NCBI GenBank assembly: GCA_930367215.1
Contig: OV884056.1
Coordinates: forward strand, 319,454,709 to 319,518,708
Source of the DNA: Pollenia angustigena
Lineage: Eukaryota; Arthropoda; Insecta; Diptera; Polleniidae
DNA length: 64,000 nucleotides
Direction of reading: 5' to 3'
Shown one piece after another: positions 1-10,650 of this stretch. Under the pieces are notes generated by a model, which was given only the letters and a program-made list of their open reading frames with translations, was not told the origin of the DNA and ran no database searches. Made by a program: the position numbers and the translations under genes. Positions within the stretch are counted from its first letter, which is position 1. Each line of letters opens with the position of its first letter.

Positions 1-205
1 AACAAAATCATAAAATTTTCAATGAAGCTTGAACTTTTGTCCCCTGTAATTCTGTCATTTCTTAACCAATCTTCACAAGCAATCCATGGTTATTTTAGAA
101 ATTTTATAACCTTTTACTAAAAAGAAAGAAATGCATAATCTGTTTACAATTTTTGAAGATATTTGCATTTCAGTCACATCATCTTTTTTAAAAACACAAA
201 TAAGC
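1..205. other. AT-rich sequence, nothing recognised
   Basis: No open frame, repeat or RNA-like structure was recognised in this short AT-rich lead-in. Confidence 0.4.
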
Positions 206-310
206 TATATCATGAAAACTAGAGCTGATAGAGACAAACTGATTACAGATTTGAATTCAGCGCACCAAAATTAACTAGAATTTTTTTAATTTTGTCGGGC
301 TGTGTAATTA
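206..310 (+). repeat. Dispersed repeat fragment shared with 38.5-38.8 kb
   Basis: The stretch running from the TATATCATGAAAACTAGAGC motif to TTGTCGGGCTGTGTAATT recurs at 38556-38790. There one part lies inverted (38572-38660) and the other lies direct (38704-38783). The sequence GCGCACC-AAATTAACTAGAAT is common to all of them. This copy looks like the simple collinear form and the 38.5-kb copy a rearranged form. The element class is unknown. Confidence 0.7.
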
Positions 311-1450
311 ATGTTAAATTAATTTACAAGCATTAAACCCGCTACTTCGTTAGCGTCTCCTTTTTCTTCGTGGACATATTTGTCTGCCAAAGTTTATTTT
401 TCCAGGCTTTAACTTGTTTAAATTCTGGCATTTAACCCGCTACTTTGTTTTAGTGCCTTTTCTTTCATAAACATATACATATACACAAAGTTTATGTTCC
501 TAGGTTTTAACAAATTTAATCTATAATTTTGTGTTTCTAAGTTCAACGGTATAGAAAATTAAAAAAGTACCACTCGTAGAACACAAAAGCAAATGAAAGA
601 AAGTTAATTTCCCGTATTATTCCAAAATATGTACAGGTTTACTTTCTCAGGACATTGCATCTTCAATTTTATGTTTCGAAAATTCAAAAAGTACCAGTTA
701 AAGAACAAAAAGTTCCCTCATAGATTCGTATCCACTCAGGACATTGCATTTTGAATTTTATGTTTTAAGGTCCAATATTAACGATTATTAAAAAATACCA
801 GCTGTAGAACCAAGAAGCTTAAGAAAGATATTAAATTTCCCCTATTTCCCATTTTGGTACTTCCCCCCATTAAGTATCAAATATTGCAGTATTTTAGTGG
901 GTGCCCATAATTTAATACGAATATGTCAATGAATGAAGCAAAATGTTTTGTAAAAAAGTACTAAAAATAGTTACGATTTTCACCCCTCAAACGTTCGAAT
1001 TTCGAAAAACTACAAAACTTGTATTCGTATTTTTTTAGTAAGTTTCGAATGTGGTATAAACTTGATTTCTATGTTTATTGGTTCAAAAGATAGATGGGCT
1101 GACAAAAACGTACCAAAATTCAGGTTTTACCCGTTTTTACCCTAAGAGCCAAATTTCAAAAAAGTACCAGACACCTGTCCACTTATTTTTCAAAAGAACA
1201 ACGATACAACGATAAGTATTACAGTTTTTTTGTATCTCTTTTAGTTTTGGGGATAAAAGTTTTTCGCATTTACCCTTTTTTACACTCTTAAAATTCGAAT
1301 TTTCAAAAATCTCGTCTTAGTGGACCGATTTGGGGAGAGACCCACCTCCGGTCCAAATTTCAAGTTTTTAACTTCAGACGCTTAGGCTGTGCGATGATGA
1401 ATCAGGGAGTCAGTAACGTTACAATTTTATATACATATATGTATATAGAT
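311..1450. repeat. Degenerate repeat block with AAAAAGTACCA motifs
   Basis: Two imperfect copies of an AACCCGCTACTT unit lie about 90 bp apart (337 and 427). They are followed by several loosely spaced segments containing AAAAAGTACCA or TTTTGGTACTT, with GGACATTGCAT repeated near 650 and 740. The block ends in GTGCGATGATGAATCAGGGAGTCAG and a (TATA)-rich tail near 1430. Repeat ends of this kind are common in insect genomes, but I cannot assign a class. No coding frame survives. Confidence 0.5.
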
Positions 1451-2299
1451 AAACCAGAAAACCCCATTTAATTTTAAAAATGTGAGGAATTAATTCTTGA
1501 ATTTCACATATAGGAACTTTAATTTGTTTTCCTTTTATTTGTATACCTTTTTTAGAAACAATTTAATTTACCAAAACCGAATTTTTGATGAAATGTTTCA
1601 GTTGATTATTTGTGCATGATTTTGTAGCGTATGATTTTTGCAACGAAAAAAGTCAAAAGGCCCCACTGTGAGCCGGCCAACTTAATGTAAAACACCGATT
1701 ATCGCCCGATTAGCAATTTTTTGCCAATACCGAAGCCGATTAATCGGTCGGGCACTGATATTTATTGATCCGAAATTTTTCAAAACTAGAAGGAAAGTTT
1801 GCGTTATAAAACCGTTTAAACAATTTTTGTGATAACTAAATAATATTAAAAAAAATACACTCAAAATATTATGTAGTTAAATTCAAACGAAAATTCATTT
1901 TAAACAAATAAAAATTCATTTAAAAAACGGATCATTTACATTTCATTTTAAACAAATGATTTTTTCATAAATTTCTAAGTTTTTTATTTATTGAACATCA
2001 TATTCCTTAAAATTGAATAGTTTTTAATTTTAAAAAATACATTTTAACCGACAAAAATCAAACTACATAAAAAAATAAAAACGAAAAAACATTATTTTTT
2101 GGTAGTTTGTTTTTTAGATAACAAACATAAATGTTAAAAAATAAAATTATTCGTAAAATAACTATATTTTTATTCAAATTTAACAGTACGGAAAACGAAT
2201 TTAATAACCCACAATCAGTTACTGTAATAATTTTATAAGTGTATGTAGTTAAATTTAGTCACTAAATGAATCATTACCTTAAAAAACAAAGAATTAACA
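1451..2299. other. AT-rich unassigned stretch
   Basis: Very AT-rich sequence with runs of A and T. A short palindrome around 1735-1752 (CGATTAATCGGTCGG) is the only structure noticed. Small open frames here are what AT-rich sequence gives by chance. Confidence 0.4.
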
Positions 2300-2396
2300 G
2301 GCTGTTCATCGATCTCGAACGTTATCATTCGCATAGAAAATTATATTTAAAACAAAAATAAAATTCGTAAATTTGTTTTTGTTTAATTGATTTTAC
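2300..2396. mobile_element. Truncated MITE, CCTGTTYAWCGATTTCG family (copy A)
   Basis: It shares the left terminus GCTGTTCATCGATCTCGAAC and the subterminal TTCGCATAGAAAATTA with the complete copy at 13645-13777. A third, shortened copy lies at 52999-53054. The right inverted repeat is missing here and sequence homology fades after about 2395. Confidence 0.65.
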
Positions 2397-2574
2397 AGGT
2401 TTTTCCTTTACCCCTGTTTTTTTTTCGTACTTTTTGTCAAGAATTCTTCTTGAAGTCCAAAGTAGATTTATGTACGATAAAACAGAGGTAAACATGTAAA
2501 ATCAAATAAAAATGGATAATCATAAAAAAAAGCAAATTTCGATCGTCAGCAGTTGTCGATGGCTGCGAGTGTAA

Positions 2575-2664
2575 GACGGCAAATCCATCTGAGGAGATCG
2601 AGTGGTAGCGATCGAAACATGTCAGGGTAACCAGCCGCCAGGGTTCGAATCTCAGGTCAGTCAA
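2575..2664 (+). repeat. tRNA-like sequence, SINE head or tRNA pseudogene
   Basis: A D-arm-like segment (GATCGAGTGGTAGCGATC at 2597-2614, resembling the pol III A box) is followed about 25 bases later by GGGTTCGAATCTC, a near-perfect B box with a TTCGAAT T-loop. Spacing fits a tRNA body, but the T-stem has a mismatch and no acceptor stem can be closed. It is therefore a tRNA-derived SINE head or a decayed tRNA gene rather than a functional tRNA. Downstream sequence is AT-rich. Confidence 0.5.
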
Positions 2665-2943
2665 GAATGAATGATTATCAATAACAATTTTAATAAATTT
2701 TCATGTTGTAAAATTCCTTTCTTCATAATAATAATTTAATGAAAATTAAATTTGATGAATTGGATTAAAAATTATATGAACCGCTAAAAAATGTTTTGGC
2801 TTCGCTGCTTATAATTAATTTGTTGAATTTTGGAAATTTTTTGGAATATTTCAAAAACTGTTCTACTTTTGACAAGTCTGACTTCATTTTCGGATTTAGC
2901 GGACAGATTCATTTGGTCAAAAAACTGTTAAGTAGTGTAATGT
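2665..2943. other. AT-rich spacer
   Basis: No feature recognised between the tRNA-like repeat and the hAT-type MITE. Confidence 0.4.
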
Positions 2944-3818
2944 GTTAAAAGTAGGGATTGCCTTTCGGTTCTAACCGAAACCGAAAACCGACAAAAAAAA
3001 TCTCGGTTTTAGCTTTTACTTTAACAATATATTTATGCTTAAAGAAATTGCAAATTATACATAATACTCGGACTTTATATACAAAAACTTTATACATAAT
3101 AATAGCCTGCAACAATGGCGAGATATTTCAAAATTGTTAAAATTTAAAATAAGTACTAAGAAGAACAAATGTTAGCTTTTTAATTCTTAAGTAGGCACCT
3201 AATATGTGTGGCACAAACTACCACCTGGGCCTGGCTGCGACCAATAGTATTTAGTATGGAGTTTTTGTGGCTATAAAAAAAACCTCACACTAACGAATCC
3301 CTGTGCAAGGCTGGGACTACTTTTATATGTACGGAGTTTTATGGCTATAGCAAGAACATTTTGTCGGAAAGTGGAATAATTCTTCGAAAAAACAGTAAAC
3401 AAAGAATTCTTGTGTTACGTATGCTTTTTGATACGTTTCATTTTGATTTTATTTACTGCGGTACATATATTAGGGCAGGGCCTGGCCAGGCCCAGGTGGA
3501 TACAATATGCACAAAATTTTCATTTGGCCAATTGCGACGCCCACGGTATTTACACTTTTTTCTCATTTTAATAATAATTATACAAAAAAAAAAAAAACTG
3601 GAAAAAAGTCAAAAATGCCTGACCAGGCCCAGATAAACACTTGAGGGTTAATAAAGGAACCTGTATTGAAACAAATAAAAAAGTACATACAAGAAAATAT
3701 ACCTGTATGTCTTTGATATTTTCAAAAAAAAAAAACCGAAACCGACCGGTTTTAATCATTTAAAAACCGTAACCGCGGTTTCACATTTTTACGGTTTTTA
3801 GCAAACTCTAGTTAAAAT
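2944..3818 (+). mobile_element. hAT-type MITE (copy 1) with 8-bp TSD
   Basis: Element body 2952-3810 (859 bp). The left end TAGGGATTGC and the right end GCAAACTCTA are imperfect TIRs (8 of 10 match after reverse complement). The flanks GTTAAAAG (2944-2951) and GTTAAAAT (3811-3818) are an 8-bp TSD with one change, which is the hAT signature. Both ends are rich in AACCGAAACCG-like subterminal motifs. No transposase frame is present: the open frames at 2958-3140 and 3361-3636 are chance frames inside the MITE. A second copy, opposite in orientation and carrying two nested insertions, lies at 21351-23752. Confidence 0.85.
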
Positions 3819-4044
3819 TAACAGTTTGGTATTTTATTTCATAGAATACTATTTAAATTATCTATAAATAATCAAAATATATAAAATTACTTAATTTATT
3901 TATGTATAAAATAAGTTTACAAAATTAATAAAAACAACCAAAATACACATGGGGTTAAATCTATCCCACTTTGTTTAAAGTGTGGATTTTTTCCACCTTG
4001 TACACGAGAGGTTAAAATAAACCACACTAACGTTACCACAAACA

Positions 4045-4307
4045 TATCGAGCCCTAACCGCGAAAATAACGTAAGCGACATGATTTTCAATTTTCGTTTT
4101 TTTTTTTTAATAAATGACTTTATTGGCAACACTTGCATCATCTAAAATGTCATGGTCACAAAATGTACCGTTACGATTTTCAAGCAAAAACAATTTTATT
4201 GTAAGCGAAAAATTTCATACAAAATTTATATGAAATAAAATAAAAAAACTCTCTCCTGTAAAATTTTATTTTTGGCGCTTACGTTATTTCGCGGCTAGGG
4301 GTCGATA
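4045..4307 (+). mobile_element. TA-flanked MITE, TCGAGCCCTAACCGCG family (copy 1)
   Basis: Body 4047-4305 between TA dinucleotides. The TIRs begin TCGAGCCCTAACCGCG on the left, with the reverse complement of GCGGCTAGGGGTCGA on the right, followed by a shared ACGTAAGCG subterminal block. TA duplication and TIRs of this form fit a Tc1/mariner-type MITE. Other copies lie at 25730-25980 (right end lost) and 51280-51541 (complete, opposite orientation). Confidence 0.8.
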
Positions 4308-7060
4308 TGAAAGAAGTATGGAGCATGTTTGTGTACATTAAAAAAAAAAAACATTTATATCTACACAAACATTTTGATGTTGTTGTCAAATTACTTGTGT
4401 GGTTTTTTCTGGCCCTTTAGTTTTGGCCATTTGAATACTTTTAATTCAAAACCAGGTTGGTTCAAACTATTTTATTACGTTTTATTTTAAAGTCTTAAAA
4501 ATATCGCTGTCATTCCAACTGGCAAATTATGTTTCAAAACAAAATCACATCTGTCCAATATTTCCCCCTGATTAAACAAACAACAAAATTAAAATTAAAC
4601 TGCCCAACTGAAATCGATACAGGTATTTTTTGTGTAGAATTCAGCTGATGTTGGTGATCTGATTTTGTGGCCACAACACAAAAATTTAACTTGCAACATA
4701 TGTTACTTGCTTCAAGGATTTAACTAAAAAAGGAAAAAAAAATCAAAAGAGAATTTTATATAAACATTTAACTACCGATTGATATTCTAGAAAACCCTTA
4801 AAAAAGTCAGGCAAACAGAAGCCGCTAACTCTTAAAAAAGGACAAACTTTGTTATTGTTGTTGTAGTGGTTGTAGAGTTTGTCATTTTATTATTGACAGT
4901 TTAAATTGTTTACATAATTGGACAAAATAACAGTTAATCATAATGAAAGAGGATATTTTTTATGCGTTCACATTCTTGGCTCTCAGCCTCAACCAGAAGA
5001 CAAAAATGGGACCATTGCAGAGCTGATCCTTGAATATTGAATTTTGAATGGGTATTTGTGCGTGTGTAGCTTAAAATAAGCGGTAAATACACAAACTGGT
5101 CATAACTTATAACGATGTTGGTGCTGGATCTTAGTAATTTTTTTTTTTTTTTTTAAATGTTTTCAAGTATACCGAGATCAAATTTCCACAAATAAAATCC
5201 AAGATTTTTTATTTCTTTTTGTTTTAATGAATGCATTCAACTAAGAGAAAATTGATGATGATGATGATCATGAGATGTCTTTGAGGATTCTTGTTGTTCA
5301 GTTTATAATTATGTTTTGCCAAATCTCATATAACAACAATTATGTTGTTTGGGTCGAGGCGCGTCATATTGTTGCACTTGTTGAAACCCTGATCTGTCGT
5401 ATTAAATGGATTTTTCTTAACAGAACAGTAAAGTAATTGATTTGTTTAGACTAGACTTTATACGATGATTTTACTACATAATCGAGAAAAGCCATAGTAG
5501 ACATAAACAAAACCCATGCCAACCCCAAAAAATTTGGTTGAGGTAGGTGGTTACGAAGTTTCCACACATGCTCCTTCTTTAAGTCTTTAGTGTTCCTATA
5601 TTTTTATTTCAAGTGCTGCCTATTTCCGTCAAAAAAAATCTTTTACTTTAAATAAATAAAATGTGTGTACATTTTGTAATTAAATCGGAAAGATCGTTAG
5701 AAATTTTAGAGAAAGGATTTGTTTTGTTAAATTTCTAAAATAATAATTTAAACAAACAATTAAAATGAAAGTAAAAAATAAAATAATATTTTCGTAATTA
5801 ACCCACAATCGCCGACTGGACTGACTGTGGCACAAAATCACAGCAACGATTTTGGCATGAAAATTACAAAGTCATGCTCAACAATTCGTTTAGAGTCTCT
5901 CAGGTGATCAAGTGATCCTTGCAGCAATGATCATGCAACAATTGCAATTGTTTTTGGCGGAGTTTGACGTCGTCATCTTATGCCACAAATCCCTCGTGGA
6001 TGTTTCTAATGCAATGAAGGTGTCTGTGGTGCGTGTGTGGTCGGGTTGGTAAATTCGGCAACTTCATAAATAAATGTCAACAAAACAGACAGCACAAGAG
6101 AAAAAAGATTTTTATTGCTTGCAACAACTAATGACTTCGTGTTTCCTAGAAGGACATTGACGCTCGATATGAGAATATTTTTTTTTAGGCCAGCAAAAAA
6201 AAAAATAAATGTGAAAAGAAAATAATAATGAAAGTGAGCCGCAAATTAATTTTTTCTTTTACTTTTATGCTGCTTTTTGTTTTTGCTAGCCCAGATAGAA
6301 GAATAGCAAATATAAATAAATAAAAGGCCATCGGACATCTAGACACTTGTTGCTCCTTTTAAATGAAATGTTTCAATTCCTTTTAAATCGAAAAGTTTTT
6401 GGATATCATGAAGACCGTGTGAAATTTGGTGACTGAAAAGAACTAATTGAACAATGCGAAATTATTGGTAAAAAACCAGATGTGAAAAGTGTGTGCGACA
6501 TTAACAATTTTATGGCAATTTTGGTATAAATTTATTTTATTTAATTGTCCTTTTGACAAAATCTTCAAGGATTTATTTCTGTCATCGAAATTGATTTCAA
6601 TTGAAAACGTGTGATATTAATTGGAAAATTAATTAAATTTGCAACAAATTAATAGTATCAATTAACTATTTTTGTATATAAACATTTTCTGCTTTAATAT
6701 TGTTGATATGAGTAAACGTTTAATTCGCTTGATTAAATTTTTAATTAAAACTGAACTTGACAGACTTTTAGCCGATTGAAAGTGAGCGTGATTATAGCAG
6801 GCATGGCTTGATCGACCTAGAATTATTCAAGGACACAGAATATATATACTTTTTAATTGAATGTTAAAAAAGTTTCGCCCGAAATGGCAATTTAAGTAAA
6901 CTCTGGTTCACCCCCTTGGAAAGGTATAAAAATGTTACATTAGTAACGCATTTCTTAACAAGAGCTAGAAAATATCAGATAGTTAAGAAATTTTTTTTAA
7001 CAATGTGGCATTTAATTACATATTTTATTATTTATTTTTGCCAATGCTTAGAGGTTAAGA
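4308..7060. other. Long low-copy-looking stretch, no gene seen
   Basis: About 2.7 kb without a recognised repeat family or credible open frame. Low-complexity spots include a T run at 5139-5154 and a (GAT)n run at 5253-5268. The part around 5800-6060 is less AT-rich and holds a non-repetitive mix of words such as GGTGATCAAGTGATC. It could be ordinary intronic or intergenic sequence, possibly with regulatory content that cannot be judged from one genome. Confidence 0.4.
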
Positions 7061-7064
7061 AATT

Positions 7065-7660
7065 ATTATACCCACACCACAATAGTGGAGAGGGTATTAT
7101 GCATTTGTGCAGATGTGTGTAACGCCTTAAAATATTGGCCCTAGACCCACCTTAAAGTATACCGATCGACTCAGAATCACTTTCTGAGTCGTACTAACGA
7201 TGTCCGTCCGGCTGGCAGGCTGGCTGGCTGTCCATGTAATCTTGTGCGCAAAGTACAGGTCGCAATTTCGGAGATAATTTCATAAAATTTGGGTCATAGG
7301 TTCTTATTGGCACAAGGACTAAGCCTATTGAAAATGGGCGGAATCGTAGGACCACGAGGGAAAATAGGGGGAAATTTCTTCCTCTCAGAGACTATTAAAC
7401 CGATTTTAATGAAATTTAAAACATACATAGAACCATATCTATTTGGACACAAACTGTATGCATTATTTAAAAAATAGGACCACAAAGGGAGGTAGGGGGT
7501 AATTTCTGCCTCTCACAAACTTTCAAACCGATTTTAATGAAGTTTATAAACATAGATAAATCCATATTTATATGGACACATAAGCATAATGTGTTTTTAA
7601 ATACTGTGTTGTAGGGTATCATATGGTAGGGCTTGACCGACTATACTTTCTTACTTGTTT
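7065..7660 (-). repeat. Dispersed repeat family A, near-complete copy
   Basis: On the minus strand the element begins with AACAAGTAAGAAAGTATAGT (7636-7658), runs through CGGTCAAGCCCTACCATATG, and ends with TAATACCCTCTCCACTATTG near 7070. It is related to copies at 38405-39355 (minus), 53175-53548 (plus, head missing) and 63297-63800 (plus, head). The CCGTCCGGCTGGCAGGCTGG region is also shared with 53.4 kb. No frame is conserved between copies, so this is non-coding and probably non-autonomous. The class is uncertain. Confidence 0.7.
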
Positions 7661-8820
7661 ATTTCATGTTTTTGAGCACATTTCTTTTATGTGACAGATT
7701 AAGTGACTTTTCAAGTAACTGGGACTTTTTAGGAAGGGTGTACGTAGTGCGGAAAATTTCTGAGTCATTCACTGGAAGCGCCCAGAAATTATACCTCAGC
7801 CTGACAGTCCAAGCAGCTCACAACTTCATATACCAAGTAGCTCCCGGGCAATGGTTTTCCAGCTTCCGCTGAAAGCAAGTTTATGCGAGAATGCGATCAG
7901 TCTCAGACAAGTAGGTTAACGATTTAAAAAAGCTTGCTGTAGCATAAGCGCAACGTGGATAAGTCGCACAGATAGCAGTCCTGTCATTAAACTAGGAAAG
8001 TGCGACAGCAACCCACCTTTCTGATTATTATGTACATTGAAAAATTGAAATTAGGTTTACAGAAACTGGAAACTTGCTATGGACAAATCAATTAAACATT
8101 TTTCTTTTTTGGTGGAAAGGATTCAAGATCTTTTGTCCGAAGACCACATAGCAATGAAATCAACCTGCGGTTAAAAAAAAAAAAAGCAAAACATGGTGGT
8201 TGTGGTATCATGGTATGGTATCAGGTGTGGGCCCCATACACTTGTATGTAAAAATCCTTCAGGAGGAAATGTTAGTCTAAATTTACACGTTTCATCCTTT
8301 TATGCTCAACTTCTTTCCAATTCCCTTTTAAAGATGCCAATATATTCACACGCAGCAATTGGTTTCAACTTTTTTCGGTTCAAAACAACAACAATTTTAT
8401 TAACAGCGAATCAAAGATGAAGAAAAGAAAAAAATTAAATGCAGTGAAGTTAGAAGTTTATAGTATTTTATCAAAAGTAAAAATATTGTTTTGTGCCGCA
8501 TACGCCACTTTTCTAAATATATTTTTAAGTAGTAGCTTTGTGTATTGATTAATGAAGAGAACTTATTTCTTTATATAGCTTCAACTACTTTTTTTCTTAC
8601 GGCAATGAAGCAAAGCCAGAGTGAAGTTTATTTTTGTTGAGAATTTTGCTGCATTCGCCAAGCTGTGGACGTGAAGAGCAAAACAATACTTAATAAAATT
8701 TAAAATAGTTGATATGGATCAAAGTTAATTCTTAATGTTACATATTGCGGTTGTCGTTGTCGTAAACGAATGTGTCCTTTTTTGGAGTAGATTAAAGCAC
8801 AGATTAAACAGGTTGTGTTA
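7661..8820. other. Unassigned stretch, mixed composition
   Basis: The part at 7730-8010 is richer in GC than its surroundings and carries a 79-codon open frame (7633-7872) whose start lies inside the family A repeat. Its product resembles nothing I recognise and it is probably chance. The rest is AT-rich without repeats. Confidence 0.35.
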
Positions 8821-8821
8821 C

Positions 8822-8906
8822 AACAAGTAAGAGTGCTATATTCGGCTGTGCCGAATCTTATATACCCTTCACCATTGTGGGAGCAGAATACAGAGCAACT
8901 AGACAA
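8822..8906 (+). repeat. Family B repeat, head fragment
   Basis: Starts AACAAGTAAGAGTGCTAT and contains the hairpin ATTCGGC-TGT-GCCGAAT, then TATATACCCTTCACCA. The same head is at 17378-17430 and 32367-32420. Homology stops at about 8890. Confidence 0.75.
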
Positions 8907-9067
8907 AAACTAAATAATTTTTACATATGTATACATACATATTTATAATACTTTAAACTTCATTATAAATTAAATTTAAAAAGCGAAAACTGGTAAATAT
9001 TTTTTTTAAATCGTTTTTAGAACATAAAAAAATAAAAATTTAAAAAAAATTTTCTTTTTAAAAAAAC

Positions 9068-9137
9068 AAGATTCGAACCAGAGAACTCACAGTTTCTATT
9101 TTGACACACCCTCTAGACAACTAAGCCATGAAGGAAC
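9068..9137 (-). repeat. tRNA-like sequence, SINE head or tRNA pseudogene (minus)
   Basis: Read on the minus strand, ATGGCTTAGTTGTCTAGAGG matches a pol III A box and D-arm, and about 45 bases later CTGGTTCGAATCTT matches a B box. The order and spacing fit a tRNA body with a slightly long middle, but the acceptor stem does not close. A tRNA-derived SINE or decayed tRNA is the best reading. It is not the same sequence as the one at 2575-2664. Confidence 0.55.
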
Positions 9138-9459
9138 GTTGTTTGAGTATCATTAAAATGAAATATGGCCCGTTTAATGTTCACTGTGTTGAGTTGTAAT
9201 TACTTTTGATGTTTTTGTTCACCACAATAGCAAAGTTGTAAACCATAAAACTTATTTCAGTTGTGAACCGAAATATGGAAATATATTCACCAAAATAGTT
9301 TGTGGCATGTAAGTATGCGTGTTTGTTTTCTTTTATATGTTTGGGGAGTTTTTAAGTAGCAAAAAAATACAAAAATTCCTAGTTTCGATTTGCTAAAATA
9401 ATTTCGTTAAATATATGAAATAATAATGAAGGATGATAACGAAAGTCATATTGAGCAAC

Positions 9460-10650
9460 AAACGGAATGACAAAGTTATATATACCCTTTTACCTTCGGT
9501 GAAGGGTATACAAAAATTATTTTTGGGATTTCAGTATTTTGATTTAAATACCGACGTGTTAAGGAAGAAATTTACCATTTACTTGAGTTATAAAGTTTGG
9601 ACTCGGGAAGATCTATGATTCCCGAAAATTATTTTGGCCATAACTTTTTTGCATCTGAACCGATTTTTCCAAAATTTTCAGAAAATATTTTCTATAAAGA
9701 TTTCCGGTCTTTTGATATAAAATGTGTAACCATCGGTCATATAACAGTGCACAAATTCAGGTTTTTATGAAGTTTTTGATATTTTTTGTACGGGAGGTAC
9801 CACGCCCACTTCTCCAACCCCGCCCACATTTTGTAGGATGGTGTGTATTGACAACCTTATTGTGTGTACCTAATTTGGATATACAGCAAAAGGTAATAAA
9901 AATACAACAAGGGATTTTTTAAAAAAATTAGAGGTAGTCGTGGTTTTTTGCTGATAACTCAGCCATTTTTTAACCGATTTGACAGATTTATATACCGACG
10001 TGTTAAAGAAGAAATTTACCATTTACTTTAGTTATAAAGCTTGGACTCGGGGAGATCTATGGTTCCCGAAAGTGGGTATTTAAAAAAAAATGTTGGTCAT
10101 AATTTTTTTTATCTGAACCGATTTTCCCGAGTTTTTTATAAAATATGTTCTACTAAAAATTTCCGATATTTTGGTATATAAATCATATCCATAGGACATA
10201 TGGCAGGTTTTTATACAATTTTTAATTTTTTTTTGTACGGGAAGTACCACGCCCACTTCTCCAATCCCGCCCACATTTTGTAGGATGGTGTGTATTGGGA
10301 ACCAAAATGTGTGTACCTAATTTGGAAACTTTGGCTTTTGCCGTTCCCCAGATATACAGCAAAAAGTAATAAAAATACAACAACCACAAGGGATTTTTGG
10401 AAAAAATTAGAGGTAGTCGTGGTTTTTTGCTCATATCTCAGCCATTTGTGGACCGATCTGGCTGAATTTCAATAGCAAAATTATAATAAGAATACCTGAC
10501 AGAACCGGAACAACCGGATTTGAACTTCGCTTTTCATAAGGACCCAGAATATATATACTTTATAGGGTGTAGGATCAATATTGTAGAAATTACAAACGGA
10601 ATGACAAAGTTATATATACCCTTTTACCTTCGGTGAAGGGTATAAAAAAG
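9460..10650 (+). repeat. Family B repeat with internal 444-bp tandem duplication
   Basis: Two tandem units begin at the ATACCGACGTGTTAA motif at 9548 and 9992 (period 444). Each contains GTACGGGAGGTACCACGCCC and GTAGTCGTGGTTTTTTGCT. The array is bracketed by two copies of the family tail, GGAATGACAAAGTTATATAT followed by ACCTTCGGTGAAGGG (9466-9512 and 10601-10646). The tail contains a small hairpin (CTTCGGTGAAG). Open frames at 9722-9922 and 10222-10434 are not conserved between units and are not genes. Confidence 0.75.

Noticed and set aside
3361..3636. 91-codon open frame
   Set aside because: It lies within the hAT-type MITE, is not open in the second copy at 23.1-23.4 kb, and lacks any known motif.
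5800..6060. Possible conserved regulatory or exon sequence because of lower AT content
   Set aside because: No open frame with splice signals was found. Conservation cannot be judged from a single sequence.
9261..9308. Possible 48-bp plus-strand exon (TTATTTCAG ... GTAAGTATG, peptide CEPKYGNIFTKIVCG)
   Set aside because: Splice-like signals and one open frame exist, but there is no clear branch point or good pyrimidine tract, no partner exon, and it sits between a tRNA-like repeat and family B repeats. Chance cannot be excluded.
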